64,000 bases of DNA from Pseudoalteromonas luteoviolacea S2607 (GTDB lineage: Bacteria; Pseudomonadota; Gammaproteobacteria; Enterobacterales; Alteromonadaceae): NCBI RefSeq assembly GCF_001625575.1, contig NZ_AUXV01000045.1:124001-188000 (forward strand), written 5' to 3'. The translations under genes and the position numbers were made by a program. This document shows positions 9,858 to 18,822 of the stretch, one piece after another; positions within the stretch are counted from its first letter, which is position 1, and the number at the start of each line of letters is the position of its first letter. Under the pieces are notes generated by a model. That model was not told where the DNA came from. It did no database searches and was given only the letters and a program-made list of their open reading frames with translations.

Positions 9858-12050
9858 TTAGAAGCGATATTTTAAATTGGCAGTTACGGTGCGACGTTGT
9901 CCATAGAAGCAATCGCCGCGCACTAGGCAGCTTGTAATGACGGTCTTATCAGTTAAGTTATCGACGTTTAAGCTTAGCTCATAGTCACCAAAGTTATAAC
10001 CGATCATCATATCGTAAAGCGTAAAGTTGTCGGTCGTCAGTGCTTTGTGATAATCAATACCGCCTACACTTACAGATCGACTGCCATCAAAAGTCTTTCC
10101 AACGTAACGAATCCCTGCACCGAACTTTAAGCCTTCAACAAGATTATCAGCGCGGTAGGTCGCCCAAACTGAAGCTAAGTGTTCTGGTGTTGCAGATAGG
10201 GGAGCATCATCAGTAGCTATAGTACCAATTGCACCTTGTAAAGCAGCCGCTCTAAGGGCTGGATCTTGAACAGCAAATGCGCCAGCCAAAATTGTTTCAG
10301 GCGATTGCGGTGTTGTGTCATTTTCTGTTGTCGTGTAAGCGTATGATGCATATACATCAAACTGCTCCCACTCCAATTGAGCTTCTAGCTCAAATCCTTC
10401 AACAGAAACTTCGCCATCTTGCAGGTGCAAAGTAGGGGAAACGCGACGAATATGGTTTTTATCTGTGATATGGAACACACTTGCGGTAATTAAATGCTCA
10501 GTACCCGCTGGTTGATACTTAACACCGTATTCAAATTGCTGGCCTTCTTTTGGCTTATACGCGCCACCCTGTGGTTTCAAGTCATAGAGTGGTTGGAAAG
10601 ATTCTGAATAGCTTGCATAAGGCGAAAGGCCATTATCGAATAAATACAAAACGCCAATTCGACCGGTGGTTGCGCTTTGGCTGTCAGACTTTCCTGATGT
10701 TTCAGTATCAACATTGTCGTGACGCAGTGCGGTATTTACAACAAAGCCACTGTACTCTAGCGTCGCTTGAATATATCCACCCAGCTGTGTATCTACTTTT
10801 TCAGGTGCGTCAACAGTGACTGTTGTTGGTAAAGCTTCGGCTTGGCCATAAACAGGACTATATAAGTCTAGTAGGCTACTCACTGCACCACGTTGGGTAT
10901 CTGCATCTGTTTTAGCATCTTGGTAGTCAATACCCGCAACAAGGTTGATTTCTAGATCGCCTAAATCAACATATTGATGTATCTGAATATCGCTTAAAAG
11001 GCTGGTCGCATCACCATCTGTCATACTATAAATGCGACTTATTGAGCGCTTGTCCTGTTGAAAAGCAGGAGGCCAAGAAAAGATAGTTCTGTATTCTGAG
11101 GAACTGTCGCTATAACGTGTTGACCAGCTAATATGTGTACTATCAGAGATGCTGTGTTCTAAAATTGTGGTTAACGCAAATTGCTCTGTGTCATAACGAT
11201 CCCAGCCTGGCTCACTAACAAATCGCTCACTCGGGATCTGTCCGTATTGTGCTGGCTTGATTGTCCCTTCGTGTGGGAAGAACTGAGTAGAAGACCCCGA
11301 CTCATTTTTTTGCATGTTTGCCAACACGGTGAAGCGCGTATCGTCATTAATATCCCACGCAAAACTCGGTGCAAAAACAAGCGTATTATCATCTACAAAA
11401 TTTGTTTGTGTGCCACTGTCTCGGTAGACACCGACAACGCGTGTTTGAAACTCGTTACTATCGCCAAACGACGTATTGTAATCACCTGCAACTTGTACTC
11501 GGTCGTAGTTACCTACCTGAGCCCAAAGCTCGCCTTGAGTTTCTTCATGCGGGCGCTTTGATACAGAGTTAACAATACCCCCCGTTGAACCTTGGCCATA
11601 TAAAACAGAAGATGGGCCTTTTAAAATTTCAACACGCTCTAAGGTATAAGGGTTGACTCGGGTATTATTGTAGTGGCCGAATTGCATTTGCAGACCATCT
11701 ACATATACAAGGGGGTCGACACCTCGAATTTTAGACCAATCTCCGCGTGTATCTACACCGTATGGGCCGTTGTATACACCAGCGACATAACCAATTGCAT
11801 CTTGAAGTGTTTCAGCGCCAAGATCTGAAATACGCTGAGCGGTTAAAACTGAAACCGAAACAGGAGTCTTTGTAATTGGAACATCTGATTTTGAAGCACT
11901 GGCACTTACGTAGGAGATTAGGCCTTTAGGGCTAACCTCAATTACTTCGAGCTCTTTATTTTTTAATGTGTCATCTGCGATAGCAGCGCCTGACAGTGCG
12001 ATGGCTAGAGCTGAAATGAGTGTTGGATATTTTTTATTGAATGAGCGCAT
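9858..12050 (-). CDS. TonB-dependent siderophore receptor (FhuA/FhuE-like)
   Basis: Outer-membrane receptor importing a ferric siderophore, probably a hydroxamate or similar; the ligand is inferred from the family only. 730 aa with a Sec signal (about 1-25, ending IADD). The plug domain contains VEILKGPSSVLYGQGSTGGIVN, the usual signature of siderophore receptors, and the barrel ends in an aromatic residue (LKYRF). I see no separate STN signalling domain, so transcription is probably controlled by Fur alone. A Fur-box match lies about 38 bases upstream of the start. It is divergent from a two-component system, and no biosynthesis genes are adjacent. Confidence 0.93.
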   Translation of the reverse strand: MRSFNKKYPTLISALAIALSGAAIADDTLKNKELEVIEVSPKGLISYVSASASKSDVPITKTPVSVSVLTAQRISDLGAETLQDAIGYVAGVYNGPYGVDTRGDWSKIRGVDPLVYVDGLQMQFGHYNNTRVNPYTLERVEILKGPSSVLYGQGSTGGIVNSVSKRPHEETQGELWAQVGNYDRVQVAGDYNTSFGDSNEFQTRVVGVYRDSGTQTNFVDDNTLVFAPSFAWDINDDTRFTVLANMQKNESGSSTQFFPHEGTIKPAQYGQIPSERFVSEPGWDRYDTEQFALTTILEHSISDSTHISWSTRYSDSSSEYRTIFSWPPAFQQDKRSISRIYSMTDGDATSLLSDIQIHQYVDLGDLEINLVAGIDYQDAKTDADTQRGAVSSLLDLYSPVYGQAEALPTTVTVDAPEKVDTQLGGYIQATLEYSGFVVNTALRHDNVDTETSGKSDSQSATTGRIGVLYLFDNGLSPYASYSESFQPLYDLKPQGGAYKPKEGQQFEYGVKYQPAGTEHLITASVFHITDKNHIRRVSPTLHLQDGEVSVEGFELEAQLEWEQFDVYASYAYTTTENDTTPQSPETILAGAFAVQDPALRAAALQGAIGTIATDDAPLSATPEHLASVWATYRADNLVEGLKFGAGIRYVGKTFDGSRSVSVGGIDYHKALTTDNFTLYDMMIGYNFGDYELSLNVDNLTDKTVITSCLVRGDCFYGQRRTVTANLKYRF

Positions 12051-12087
12051 GTTATTCCCTATTTAGAATTATTGCGCAAATAATATT

Positions 12088-12106
12088 GAAAATGATAACG
12101 GTTATC
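12088..12106 (-). promoter_or_regulatory. Fur box upstream of the siderophore receptor
   Basis: GAAAATGATAACGGTTATC matches about 15 of 19 positions of the consensus GATAATGATAATCATTATC, including both ATGATAA-like half-sites. Its place just upstream of an iron receptor supports the call. Confidence 0.8.
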
Positions 12107-12416
12107 AATAAAGTTTTATTGCTGTTTTGTACATTAAACAGCCTGTTATAGTTTTTGAAATATACACAACATATCTTGTATCTAAAAATTTACATATATA
12201 CCTAAAAAGCTATTTTTACCTTTGCATGCTCACATGTAACTAGGTTGTCTAAGTACTTAAAATCAAAAATTTAAGTGTTTGTAATGAATCATTTTTGATA
12301 GTTACTCATTGGTATGTTTTTTGCGGTTAACAGAGGGAAATACAGGACCGTTGGTAGTGATTAAGCAGATCTCATTAGGATATAATCGAGATAAGTTATA
12401 AGAGGTAAATGAAAAT

Positions 12417-13487
12417 TTGAACTGGCAAGCTCTCGTCGATAACAGACAAAGATTTTTTTGGGTACTACAAATTTCAGGGTGGATTGGCTACGCCTTGGTC
12501 AATTACATTGGTTCCAAAGTATTTGAAATGCGTGATATTTACGTATTTGTGATAGTGCTCAACGCTTATGCCGGTTGCTTAATGACGGTGCCACTAAGGT
12601 ATTTGTATCGTCGTGTATGGAATGCAAAACCTTGGATCTTGATATTTGTTGTGTTTAGCGTGTCTTATGTAACGGGTACGTTATGGTCTGTGGTGCAAAA
12701 ATATAACCTCTGGGAGATATACCGACATGGCTATCGGCCTGATGAGTGGTTTTACTACCTGCAGCAAGGTCTAGACTCTGTTTATATAGTACTCTGTTGG
12801 AGCGGCCTGTATTTTGGAATTAAATACTATCAGCTACTACAAAGCGAGAGACAAAAAGCACTAAAAGCCAATACAATGGCGCACGAAGCACAATTGAAAA
12901 TGCTTCGCTATCAATTAAACCCGCACTTTTTGTTCAATACCTTAAATGCGATATCAACGTTGGTACTCGTTGAGGAAAATAAAGATGCCAACCAAATGGT
13001 GTCCCGCTTAAGTGATTTCTTGCGCTATACCCTAAATACAGATCCAATTAAAAAAGTACCATTAGAGCAGGAGCTTCATGCTTTAAAGCTCTATCTTGAA
13101 ATAGAAAAAGTTCGTTTTGATGAGCGTTTGGCGATTGATTTAGATATTACTGAGCAAGCAAAGCAAGCATTGGTGCCCAGTTTGATATTGCAGCCATTGA
13201 TCGAAAACTCGATCAAATATGCCATTGCACATATGGATGAAGGTGGCAAGATAGAAATTAAAGCACAAGTATTTGCCAATGAGCTATTGTTAGAAGTTGG
13301 AGACAATGGCCCTGGCGCAGAGTTAGACAATGGGCAGTTGAAAAGCGCAGGTGGTGTTGGCATTGCAAACACGCAAGATAGATTAAAAACGCTCTACGAG
13401 AATAATTTCTCGTTTGTGCTGTCAAATAATACGCCTTCAGGACTGAAGGCAAATATACGAGTTCCGTTTGAAAAGGCCGAGAAGTGA
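12417..13487 (+). CDS. LytS/AlgZ-type sensor histidine kinase
   Basis: Membrane sensor kinase of the His_kinase (LytS/YpdA) family, 356 aa. The start is TTG 12417, preceded by AGAGG; a nearby ATG at 12409 hits a stop after three codons. About four hydrophobic segments fill residues 10-140, followed by a coiled linker. The phosphoacceptor is in QLNPHFLFNTLNAIS, and the ATPase region shows LQPLIENSIKYAI (N box) and DNGPG (G1). There is no separate periplasmic sensor domain, so the membrane segments probably sense the signal. It is co-transcribed with the LytTR regulator (4-nt gap). The signal is unknown. Confidence 0.9.
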   Translation: MNWQALVDNRQRFFWVLQISGWIGYALVNYIGSKVFEMRDIYVFVIVLNAYAGCLMTVPLRYLYRRVWNAKPWILIFVVFSVSYVTGTLWSVVQKYNLWEIYRHGYRPDEWFYYLQQGLDSVYIVLCWSGLYFGIKYYQLLQSERQKALKANTMAHEAQLKMLRYQLNPHFLFNTLNAISTLVLVEENKDANQMVSRLSDFLRYTLNTDPIKKVPLEQELHALKLYLEIEKVRFDERLAIDLDITEQAKQALVPSLILQPLIENSIKYAIAHMDEGGKIEIKAQVFANELLLEVGDNGPGAELDNGQLKSAGGVGIANTQDRLKTLYENNFSFVLSNNTPSGLKANIRVPFEKAEK

Positions 13488-13491
13488 AGTA

Positions 13492-14316
13492 ATGAGCAAG
13501 ATTAAAACGCTAATTGTTGATGATGAGCCGTTAGCCAGAAAAGGGTTGGCCGTCAGACTAAAAGATTTTGAAGAAATAGAAGTAGTTGAGCTTTGTAATG
13601 GTGGCCAAAAAGCCATTGAGTTATGCCAGCAGCAAGATATCGATTTGGTCTTTCTAGATATCCAAATGCCAGGCATGAATGGTTTTGAGGTTGCAAGAAC
13701 CCTTAGCGAGAGTGTTAAACCCTTACCGGCAATAGTTTTTGTTACGGCTTTTGATCACTATGCGGTAAAGGCGTTTGAGATCCACGCTTTGGATTACATA
13801 CTCAAACCGGTAGATGACAACAGACTAAAACAGGCGATAGAAAAAGTGCAGAGCTATCTAAAAACCCAACAAGATAATGCCCATAAGAAGAAGCTTGCTA
13901 GCTTTGTCGCAGGGATCACTGGCAATAACTGTGAAGAAATCCTGAAAAAACTAGCAACCGGCGATGTAATTGAAGATAAGAAATTCCCTGAATCGCTCGC
14001 TGTAAAAGAGCAGGGGGAGATCATCAGAGTGTCTACTGCGACAATTCAGTGGATCGATGCTGCGGGCGACTACATGTGTCTTCACTGCGCAGATGGTCAG
14101 ACTCATATTTTAAGAAAAACGATGAAAGAGCTTGAACAGGAGCTAGATCCGAAGTTATTTGTAAGAGTACATCGCTCAGCAATTGTAAATACGGGTCAAA
14201 TCAGCAAATTGGTTACGCAAAGTAGTGGTGAATACTTATTGGTATTGGACAATGGCCAAGAGTTAAAAGTAAGCCGCAGCTATCGTGATAAAGTAAAGTC
14301 TGCATTGGCGAGTTAA
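13492..14316 (+). CDS. LytTR family response regulator
   Basis: Cytoplasmic response regulator, about 274 aa, partner of the adjacent LytS-type kinase. I choose ATG 13492 (MSKIKTLIVDDEPLARKG); the reading frame extends upstream inside the kinase gene only through a TTG. The receiver domain has the acidic pair DDE, phospho-acceptor Asp in LVFLDIQMPGMNG, and Lys in LKPVDD. The C-terminal LytTR DNA-binding domain covers roughly 170-270 (WIDAAGDYMCLHCADGQTHILRKTMKELE, RVHRSAIVN). The linker between them (about 125-165) is longer than usual. Confidence 0.93.
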   Translation: MSKIKTLIVDDEPLARKGLAVRLKDFEEIEVVELCNGGQKAIELCQQQDIDLVFLDIQMPGMNGFEVARTLSESVKPLPAIVFVTAFDHYAVKAFEIHALDYILKPVDDNRLKQAIEKVQSYLKTQQDNAHKKKLASFVAGITGNNCEEILKKLATGDVIEDKKFPESLAVKEQGEIIRVSTATIQWIDAAGDYMCLHCADGQTHILRKTMKELEQELDPKLFVRVHRSAIVNTGQISKLVTQSSGEYLLVLDNGQELKVSRSYRDKVKSALAS

Positions 14317-14345
14317 TTTCTGTACATAGCGTTTAGTCTGGCTAC

Positions 14346-14376
14346 AAAAAGCCCAACTTAATCAGTTGGGCTTTAA
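14346..14376. terminator. Bidirectional terminator between the LytTR gene and pykA
   Basis: AAAAAGCCCAAC pairs with GTTGGGCTTT around a 7-nt loop. A-tracts on one side and T-tracts on the other serve both converging genes, with the better T-run on the minus strand for pykA. Confidence 0.85.
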
Positions 14377-14400
14377 GAATTTATGAGCTTGATTAAGCCA

Positions 14401-15834
14401 TTAAACGGTGACTATTTTCATTGTATTGGTTGCACCAATAGTTTCCATTAGGTCGCCGTGTGTCAGAATAACGGTGTCGCCTTTTTCTAATGAGCCACCT
14501 TCAACTAGCGTATTTAATGCATCGCGAACAATTGTGTCGGCTGTGCAGCTTGTTGAATCAAAATACACAGGGTATACACCGCGATAAAGTGCTGTTTGAC
14601 CTAGTGTTGAGCTGTGGCGTGAAAGAGAGAAAATTGGTAACCCTGAGCTAATACGAGACATAAGCTTAGATGTGTTACCAGACTCTGTCAGTGCAACGAT
14701 TGCTTTCACTGAGTCTAGGTGGTTAGCTGCGTACATAGCAGACAGTGCCAATGTTTCTGAAGTATCAGAGAACATGCTGTCGAGTCTATGCTTAGAGATG
14801 TGTGTCTCAGGCTGTGACTCTGCACCTAAACATACACGCGCCATTGTCGCGACTGTTTCTTCTGGGTAATCACCCGCAGCGGTTTCTGCTGAAAGCATGA
14901 CTGCATCTGTGCCATCTAGCACAGCGTTAGCGACGTCCATAACCTCAGCACGTGTAGGCATTGGGTTATCGATCATCGATTCCATCATTTGTGTTGCCGT
15001 GATTACCGTTCTGTTTAATGAGCGTGCGCGGCTAATGATTTGCTTTTGCTTGCCTACGAGTGCAGCGTCACCAATTTCAACACCGAGATCACCACGAGCT
15101 ACCATAACGGCATCAGACGCTAAAACAATGTCATCAATCGCTTCGATTGTATCTACAGCTTCTGCACGTTCGATTTTTGCTAAAAGCTGAGCATTCGAAC
15201 CTGCTTTCTCCGCAAGGCTACGTACATAACGCATATCATCGCCACTGCGAGGGAACGACACCGCAATGTAGTCGACACCAATCTCAGTTGCTGTAATTAG
15301 GTCTTTCTTATCTTTATCTGTGAACGCTGGAGCGGTAAGACCACCACCTAAGCGGTTGATCCCTTTATTGTTTGACAGTACACCACCAACGGTAACTGTG
15401 CAGTTTACTTTTTGGCCAACCACATCATCAACAGTTAACTGGATAAGACCATCGTTCAATAACAGTAGGTCGCCAGTTTGTACATCTTGCGGCAGCTCTT
15501 TGTAATCGATACCTACTGAGTCAACGGTACCTTCTTCTAAACCAAGTTCTGCATCAAGTGTGAACTTAGCGCCCACTTCCAAGTCGACTTTACCTTGTGC
15601 GAATGTTGATACACGGATTTTTGGACCTTGCAGGTCAGCTAGGATTGCGACGTGCTTATTTAATCTTTTTGCTATTTCTCGAACAGCTTCAGCTCTATTT
15701 TTATGATCTTGCGCTACCCCGTGGGAAAAGTTTAGTCGTACTACATTAGCACCGGCGCGTATGATTTTTTCTAAATTGTTATCTCTATCTGTAGCTGGTC
15801 CTAATGTGGCAACTATTTTTGTGCGTCTAAGCAT
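14401..15834 (-). CDS. pykA: Pyruvate kinase, PykA type
   Basis: Cytoplasmic pyruvate kinase (phosphoenolpyruvate + ADP to pyruvate + ATP), 477 aa. By memory it aligns along its length with E. coli PykA (RRTKIVATLGPATDRDNN, ADLQGPKIRVSTF, SNNKGINRLGG). The active-site segment ITATQMMESMI and the Lys/Glu in LLAKIERAEAV are present. The start ATG is preceded by AGGAGAATCTG, a strong ribosome-binding site. It is divergent from gnd; the region between them carries a perfect palindrome that may bind a sugar-catabolism regulator. Confidence 0.95.
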   Translation of the reverse strand: MLRRTKIVATLGPATDRDNNLEKIIRAGANVVRLNFSHGVAQDHKNRAEAVREIAKRLNKHVAILADLQGPKIRVSTFAQGKVDLEVGAKFTLDAELGLEEGTVDSVGIDYKELPQDVQTGDLLLLNDGLIQLTVDDVVGQKVNCTVTVGGVLSNNKGINRLGGGLTAPAFTDKDKKDLITATEIGVDYIAVSFPRSGDDMRYVRSLAEKAGSNAQLLAKIERAEAVDTIEAIDDIVLASDAVMVARGDLGVEIGDAALVGKQKQIISRARSLNRTVITATQMMESMIDNPMPTRAEVMDVANAVLDGTDAVMLSAETAAGDYPEETVATMARVCLGAESQPETHISKHRLDSMFSDTSETLALSAMYAANHLDSVKAIVALTESGNTSKLMSRISSGLPIFSLSRHSSTLGQTALYRGVYPVYFDSTSCTADTIVRDALNTLVEGGSLEKGDTVILTHGDLMETIGATNTMKIVTV

Positions 15835-16267
15835 CAGATTCTCCTGTAGGCTGTACTTGCTAACATCATTCTTGAAAAGTAGGTTGAAAAGTAATCATTT
15901 ACAGCATGTTTGACTAAATAATGTCAGATAATCACGCTTTTCTGTAAAGTTTTGCCGTTTAACCCTTTTTCATACACAAATTAAATTATATGATCTGTAT
16001 GACGTGATTATGACACCGGTGTCAGGTGTCGTCAATCTTAGAGTGAGATAAGATCTCTTTTAACACTCTGACTTATAATGCGATCAGCCAGTGTGTAAGG
16101 CAAAAAAAATTGCTTGTGTTGAAGCGTGTTATGATTGAATTAGTACTAAACTTTAACAGCTTAGTATATAGAGTGGCCAGAGCAGCACATTACATGCTAC
16201 TCAGGTATAATGTACTCGACATCGTGAAAACGAATTAAAGTGTGGTTGTTACCGAGGAGGAAACTTA
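15835..16267. other. Divergent pykA-gnd control region
   Basis: A 433-bp AT-rich spacer with no credible ORF. It must hold both divergent promoters. Apart from the palindrome at 16011-16024 I could not define a HexR-like site with confidence. A GAGGAG ribosome-binding site lies directly ahead of gnd. Confidence 0.6.
16011..16024. promoter_or_regulatory. Perfect 14-bp palindrome TGACACCGGTGTCA, LacI-type operator candidate
   Basis: The sequence is its own reverse complement, with the central CG typical of LacI-family operators. A partial extra half (GGTGTCGTCA) follows at 16025-16034. It lies between two divergent central-carbon genes, 177 bp upstream of pykA and 244 bp upstream of gnd. The identity of the regulator is inference. 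Confidence 0.5.
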
Positions 16268-17641
16268 ATGCAAGTTGCATTAGTTGGTTTAGGTGTGATG
16301 GGTAAAAACCTCGCGCTTAATTTAATTGAAAAAGGTATGACGTTAGTCGCCTATGATAAAAATCCAGACGCTGGTGCAGAATTAATTAGCTGCGCACAAT
16401 CGTTAGGTGTAGAAGAGCGTCTCCATATCGTATCAGATCTCGGCGATATGGTTAAAAGGCTTGAGCCTCCTCGTTCGGTTTTATTGTTAGTACCAGCTGG
16501 TGAGTTGGTTGATACCGTATGTAATGAATTGATTGAAGCCGGCGTGTCAAAGGGTGATATCATTGTTGATTGTGGTAACAGTAACTACAAAGATGGCATA
16601 GCTCGTAAACTGAAATATCAAAATAAATTTGAGTTTGCGACCATGGGTATTTCTGGTGGTGCAGAAGGTGCACGTCACGGCCCCGCAATGATGGCCAGTG
16701 GCTCAGAAGGTGGCTGGGAGCGCTTAGTACCATGGTTTGAAAAAGTAGCTGCAAGTTACAATGAAGAATCTTGCTTTGCGCGTGTTGGTCAATCGGCAAG
16801 TGGGCACTTCGTAAAAATGGTGCACAACGGCATCGAGTATGCGTTGATGCAACTCATTGCAGAAATCTATCACTTGTTAAGAATTGGTACTGGCAAAACG
16901 CCTAAAGAAGTCGCTGAAATTTTTGAGTCTTGGTCCGAGGGAGAGTTAAATAGCTATTTACTGTCTATTTCTCGCCATATCCTTAGCCTTGAAGACAACA
17001 GCCAGACGCCATTAGTTGACTTAATTGATAATAAAGTTGGCGCAAAAGGCACTGGTCTTTGGACTGCTCAAAACGCATTGGAGTTAGGTATTGCAGTTCC
17101 ATCTCTTGTTGCAGCCGTACAGGCTCGTCATTTAACAAACACCATTAGTACGCTAGCGGCTAAAGAAATGACGTATCAAGCAAAAGAAACAAACAAGGTT
17201 GATATAGACTTAGAAGAGCTTAAATCAGCTTTTTACTTTGCGAGTCTTCTTTGTTATCGACAGGGCCTGGCGCTTATTAAAGGTGCGTCCCGTTCGCACC
17301 AGTGGAAAGTAGATCTTGCTAAAACGCTTCAAACGTGGAGAGCTGGTTGTATCATTCGTGCTGATTATTTAGATGATATTGCAAAGGGTGTTGATTTTAT
17401 TGATACACTAACGAATGAAGCAAATGCGCTTAGAAGCATCACGGGACAAGCGATTCAAACCGGTCTTGCGTTTCCTGTTCTGGCATCGACTCAGACTTAT
17501 ATTGCAACCCTAAGTACACCGAGCAATGGTCACTTGGTACAAGCCCAGCGTGACTATTTTGGTGAGCATGGTATTAAGACACACAGTGGTGAAACATCTC
17601 ACCTTACTGATCTAGTCGACCTGCCTGAAAAGGTTAGATAG
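16268..17641 (+). CDS. gnd: 6-phosphogluconate dehydrogenase (decarboxylating)
   Basis: Oxidative pentose-phosphate enzyme converting 6-phosphogluconate + NADP to ribulose-5-phosphate + CO2 + NADPH. The N-terminus has the nucleotide-binding GLGVMGKNLALN; the substrate site is seen in SGGAEGARHGP and the catalytic Lys region in GHFVKMVHNGIEYALMQ. 457 aa, slightly shorter than the usual ~468-482. The start ATG is preceded by GAGGAG with ideal spacing. It stands alone between the pykA divergent promoter and a strong terminator; zwf and pgl are not present here. Confidence 0.93.
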   Translation: MQVALVGLGVMGKNLALNLIEKGMTLVAYDKNPDAGAELISCAQSLGVEERLHIVSDLGDMVKRLEPPRSVLLLVPAGELVDTVCNELIEAGVSKGDIIVDCGNSNYKDGIARKLKYQNKFEFATMGISGGAEGARHGPAMMASGSEGGWERLVPWFEKVAASYNEESCFARVGQSASGHFVKMVHNGIEYALMQLIAEIYHLLRIGTGKTPKEVAEIFESWSEGELNSYLLSISRHILSLEDNSQTPLVDLIDNKVGAKGTGLWTAQNALELGIAVPSLVAAVQARHLTNTISTLAAKEMTYQAKETNKVDIDLEELKSAFYFASLLCYRQGLALIKGASRSHQWKVDLAKTLQTWRAGCIIRADYLDDIAKGVDFIDTLTNEANALRSITGQAIQTGLAFPVLASTQTYIATLSTPSNGHLVQAQRDYFGEHGIKTHSGETSHLTDLVDLPEKVR

Positions 17642-17651
17642 ACTGCGAAAT

Positions 17652-17678
17652 AAAAAGGCCACTTGAGTGGCCTTTTTT
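17652..17678 (+). terminator. Terminator after gnd
   Basis: AAAAAGGCCACT pairs with AGTGGCCTTTTTT; short loop and long T-run. It probably also serves ansA from the opposite side. Confidence 0.9.
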
Positions 17679-17725
17679 AATGCACTGATCCTTCATTTCT
17701 ATGGAGGTTTAAACAGGGTGGATCG

Positions 17726-18736
17726 CTAGCGCGTAAGCTCGCCTCTCAAGTCATCCTGCATTAAGTGACGAATGGTCTCTAATTCGAGCTCTTGGCTGAA
17801 CAAGTAATGTAATTTAGTGAGACAGGCTTCTAAGGTCATGTCGTAGCCACTAATTACACCACAATTTAGTAGAGCATTACCTGTGGCATATCCACCCATA
17901 TTGACTTGGCCCTGAATACATTGCGTTAAGTTGACAATCACAACTCCGCGGTCTGACGCAGATTTCAAGGCATTAAGTATGGCTTCTTGTTGGGGGGCAT
18001 TCCCAACGCCGAAACTTAATAAAATGAGCGCTTTTACATCGCTAGACAAGATATTTTCAACCATAGTGGCGCTTATCCCTGGATATAGGTGTAGCACAGC
18101 AATAGGTTGCGATTGAATCGATGTGACATCGAGATCTTGATCGACGTAAGGGCTTAATTTACCTTCTTGCAGTTGAATATTAATGCCAACTTGAGCAAGT
18201 GGTGCTAAGTTTGGAGAGGCAAAAGCGTCAAAACCATCTGCATGCGCTTTCAGTGCTCTATTACCTCTAAACAGTTTATTATTGAAAAATAAACTCACTT
18301 CAGCAATTGGGTAGTTAGCCGCAAGGTACATTGCATTAAGTAAATTAACCTGCCCATCCGATCGTAATTGAGACAAAGGTATCTGTGAGCCAGTCACGAT
18401 CACCGGTTTAGTCAAATTCTCGAACATGAAGGACAGAGCAGATGCTGTATAAGCCATTGTATCTGTACCATGCAGCACAACAAAGCCGTCATAGTCATTG
18501 TATTTGGATTTGATATCTTCCGCGATTAATTGCCAATGTTTTGGCGACATGTCGGAAGAGTCTATCAGTGGGCAGTATTCGTGAATATCGAATAAAGGCA
18601 TTTCTTCACGGGTAAACTCAGCGTTATTTTTTACCGTTTCTGTTAGATAGCCAGCAACTGGCACATAGCCTCTGCTGGATTGCTTCATACCAATTGTGCC
18701 ACCTGTATAGGCAATATAGATTTTTTTTCTTTTCAT
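17726..18736 (-). CDS. ansA: L-asparaginase type I (cytoplasmic)
   Basis: Hydrolyses L-asparagine to aspartate and ammonia in the cytoplasm. The start at 18736 (MKRKKIYIAYTGGTIG) matches where E. coli AnsA begins and gives 336 aa. The first catalytic Thr is in YTGGTIG and the second in HGTDTMAYTASAL. An upstream in-frame ATG at 18802 has an AAGG ahead of it and would add 22 residues not expected in the family. Directly upstream of ATG 18736 is a terminator-like hairpin whose T-tract runs into the start codon, so a normal Shine-Dalgarno is absent. It follows sppA in the usual sppA-ansA order. Confidence 0.92.
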   Translation of the reverse strand: MKRKKIYIAYTGGTIGMKQSSRGYVPVAGYLTETVKNNAEFTREEMPLFDIHEYCPLIDSSDMSPKHWQLIAEDIKSKYNDYDGFVVLHGTDTMAYTASALSFMFENLTKPVIVTGSQIPLSQLRSDGQVNLLNAMYLAANYPIAEVSLFFNNKLFRGNRALKAHADGFDAFASPNLAPLAQVGINIQLQEGKLSPYVDQDLDVTSIQSQPIAVLHLYPGISATMVENILSSDVKALILLSFGVGNAPQQEAILNALKSASDRGVVIVNLTQCIQGQVNMGGYATGNALLNCGVISGYDMTLEACLTKLHYLFSQELELETIRHLMQDDLRGELTR

Positions 18737-18764
18737 AAAAAAGCCCAGAAAGATTTCTGGGCTT
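18737..18764 (-). terminator. Intrinsic terminator-like hairpin abutting the ansA start codon
   Basis: On the minus strand AAGCCCAGAAA pairs with TTTCTGGGCTT, followed by a T-run that ends at the ATG of ansA. It is well placed to terminate or attenuate sppA transcription before ansA, or to hide the ansA start. Confidence 0.75.
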
Positions 18765-18822
18765 AGTATATCAACTGCAGCATCACATTGCAGTTTATTC
18801 ATTAACCTTATGTGGCGTTGTA

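Noticed and set aside
15890..15910. Possible HexR-type site near pykA
   Set aside because: Only a loose match to TGTAATWWWATTACA; not enough to annotate.
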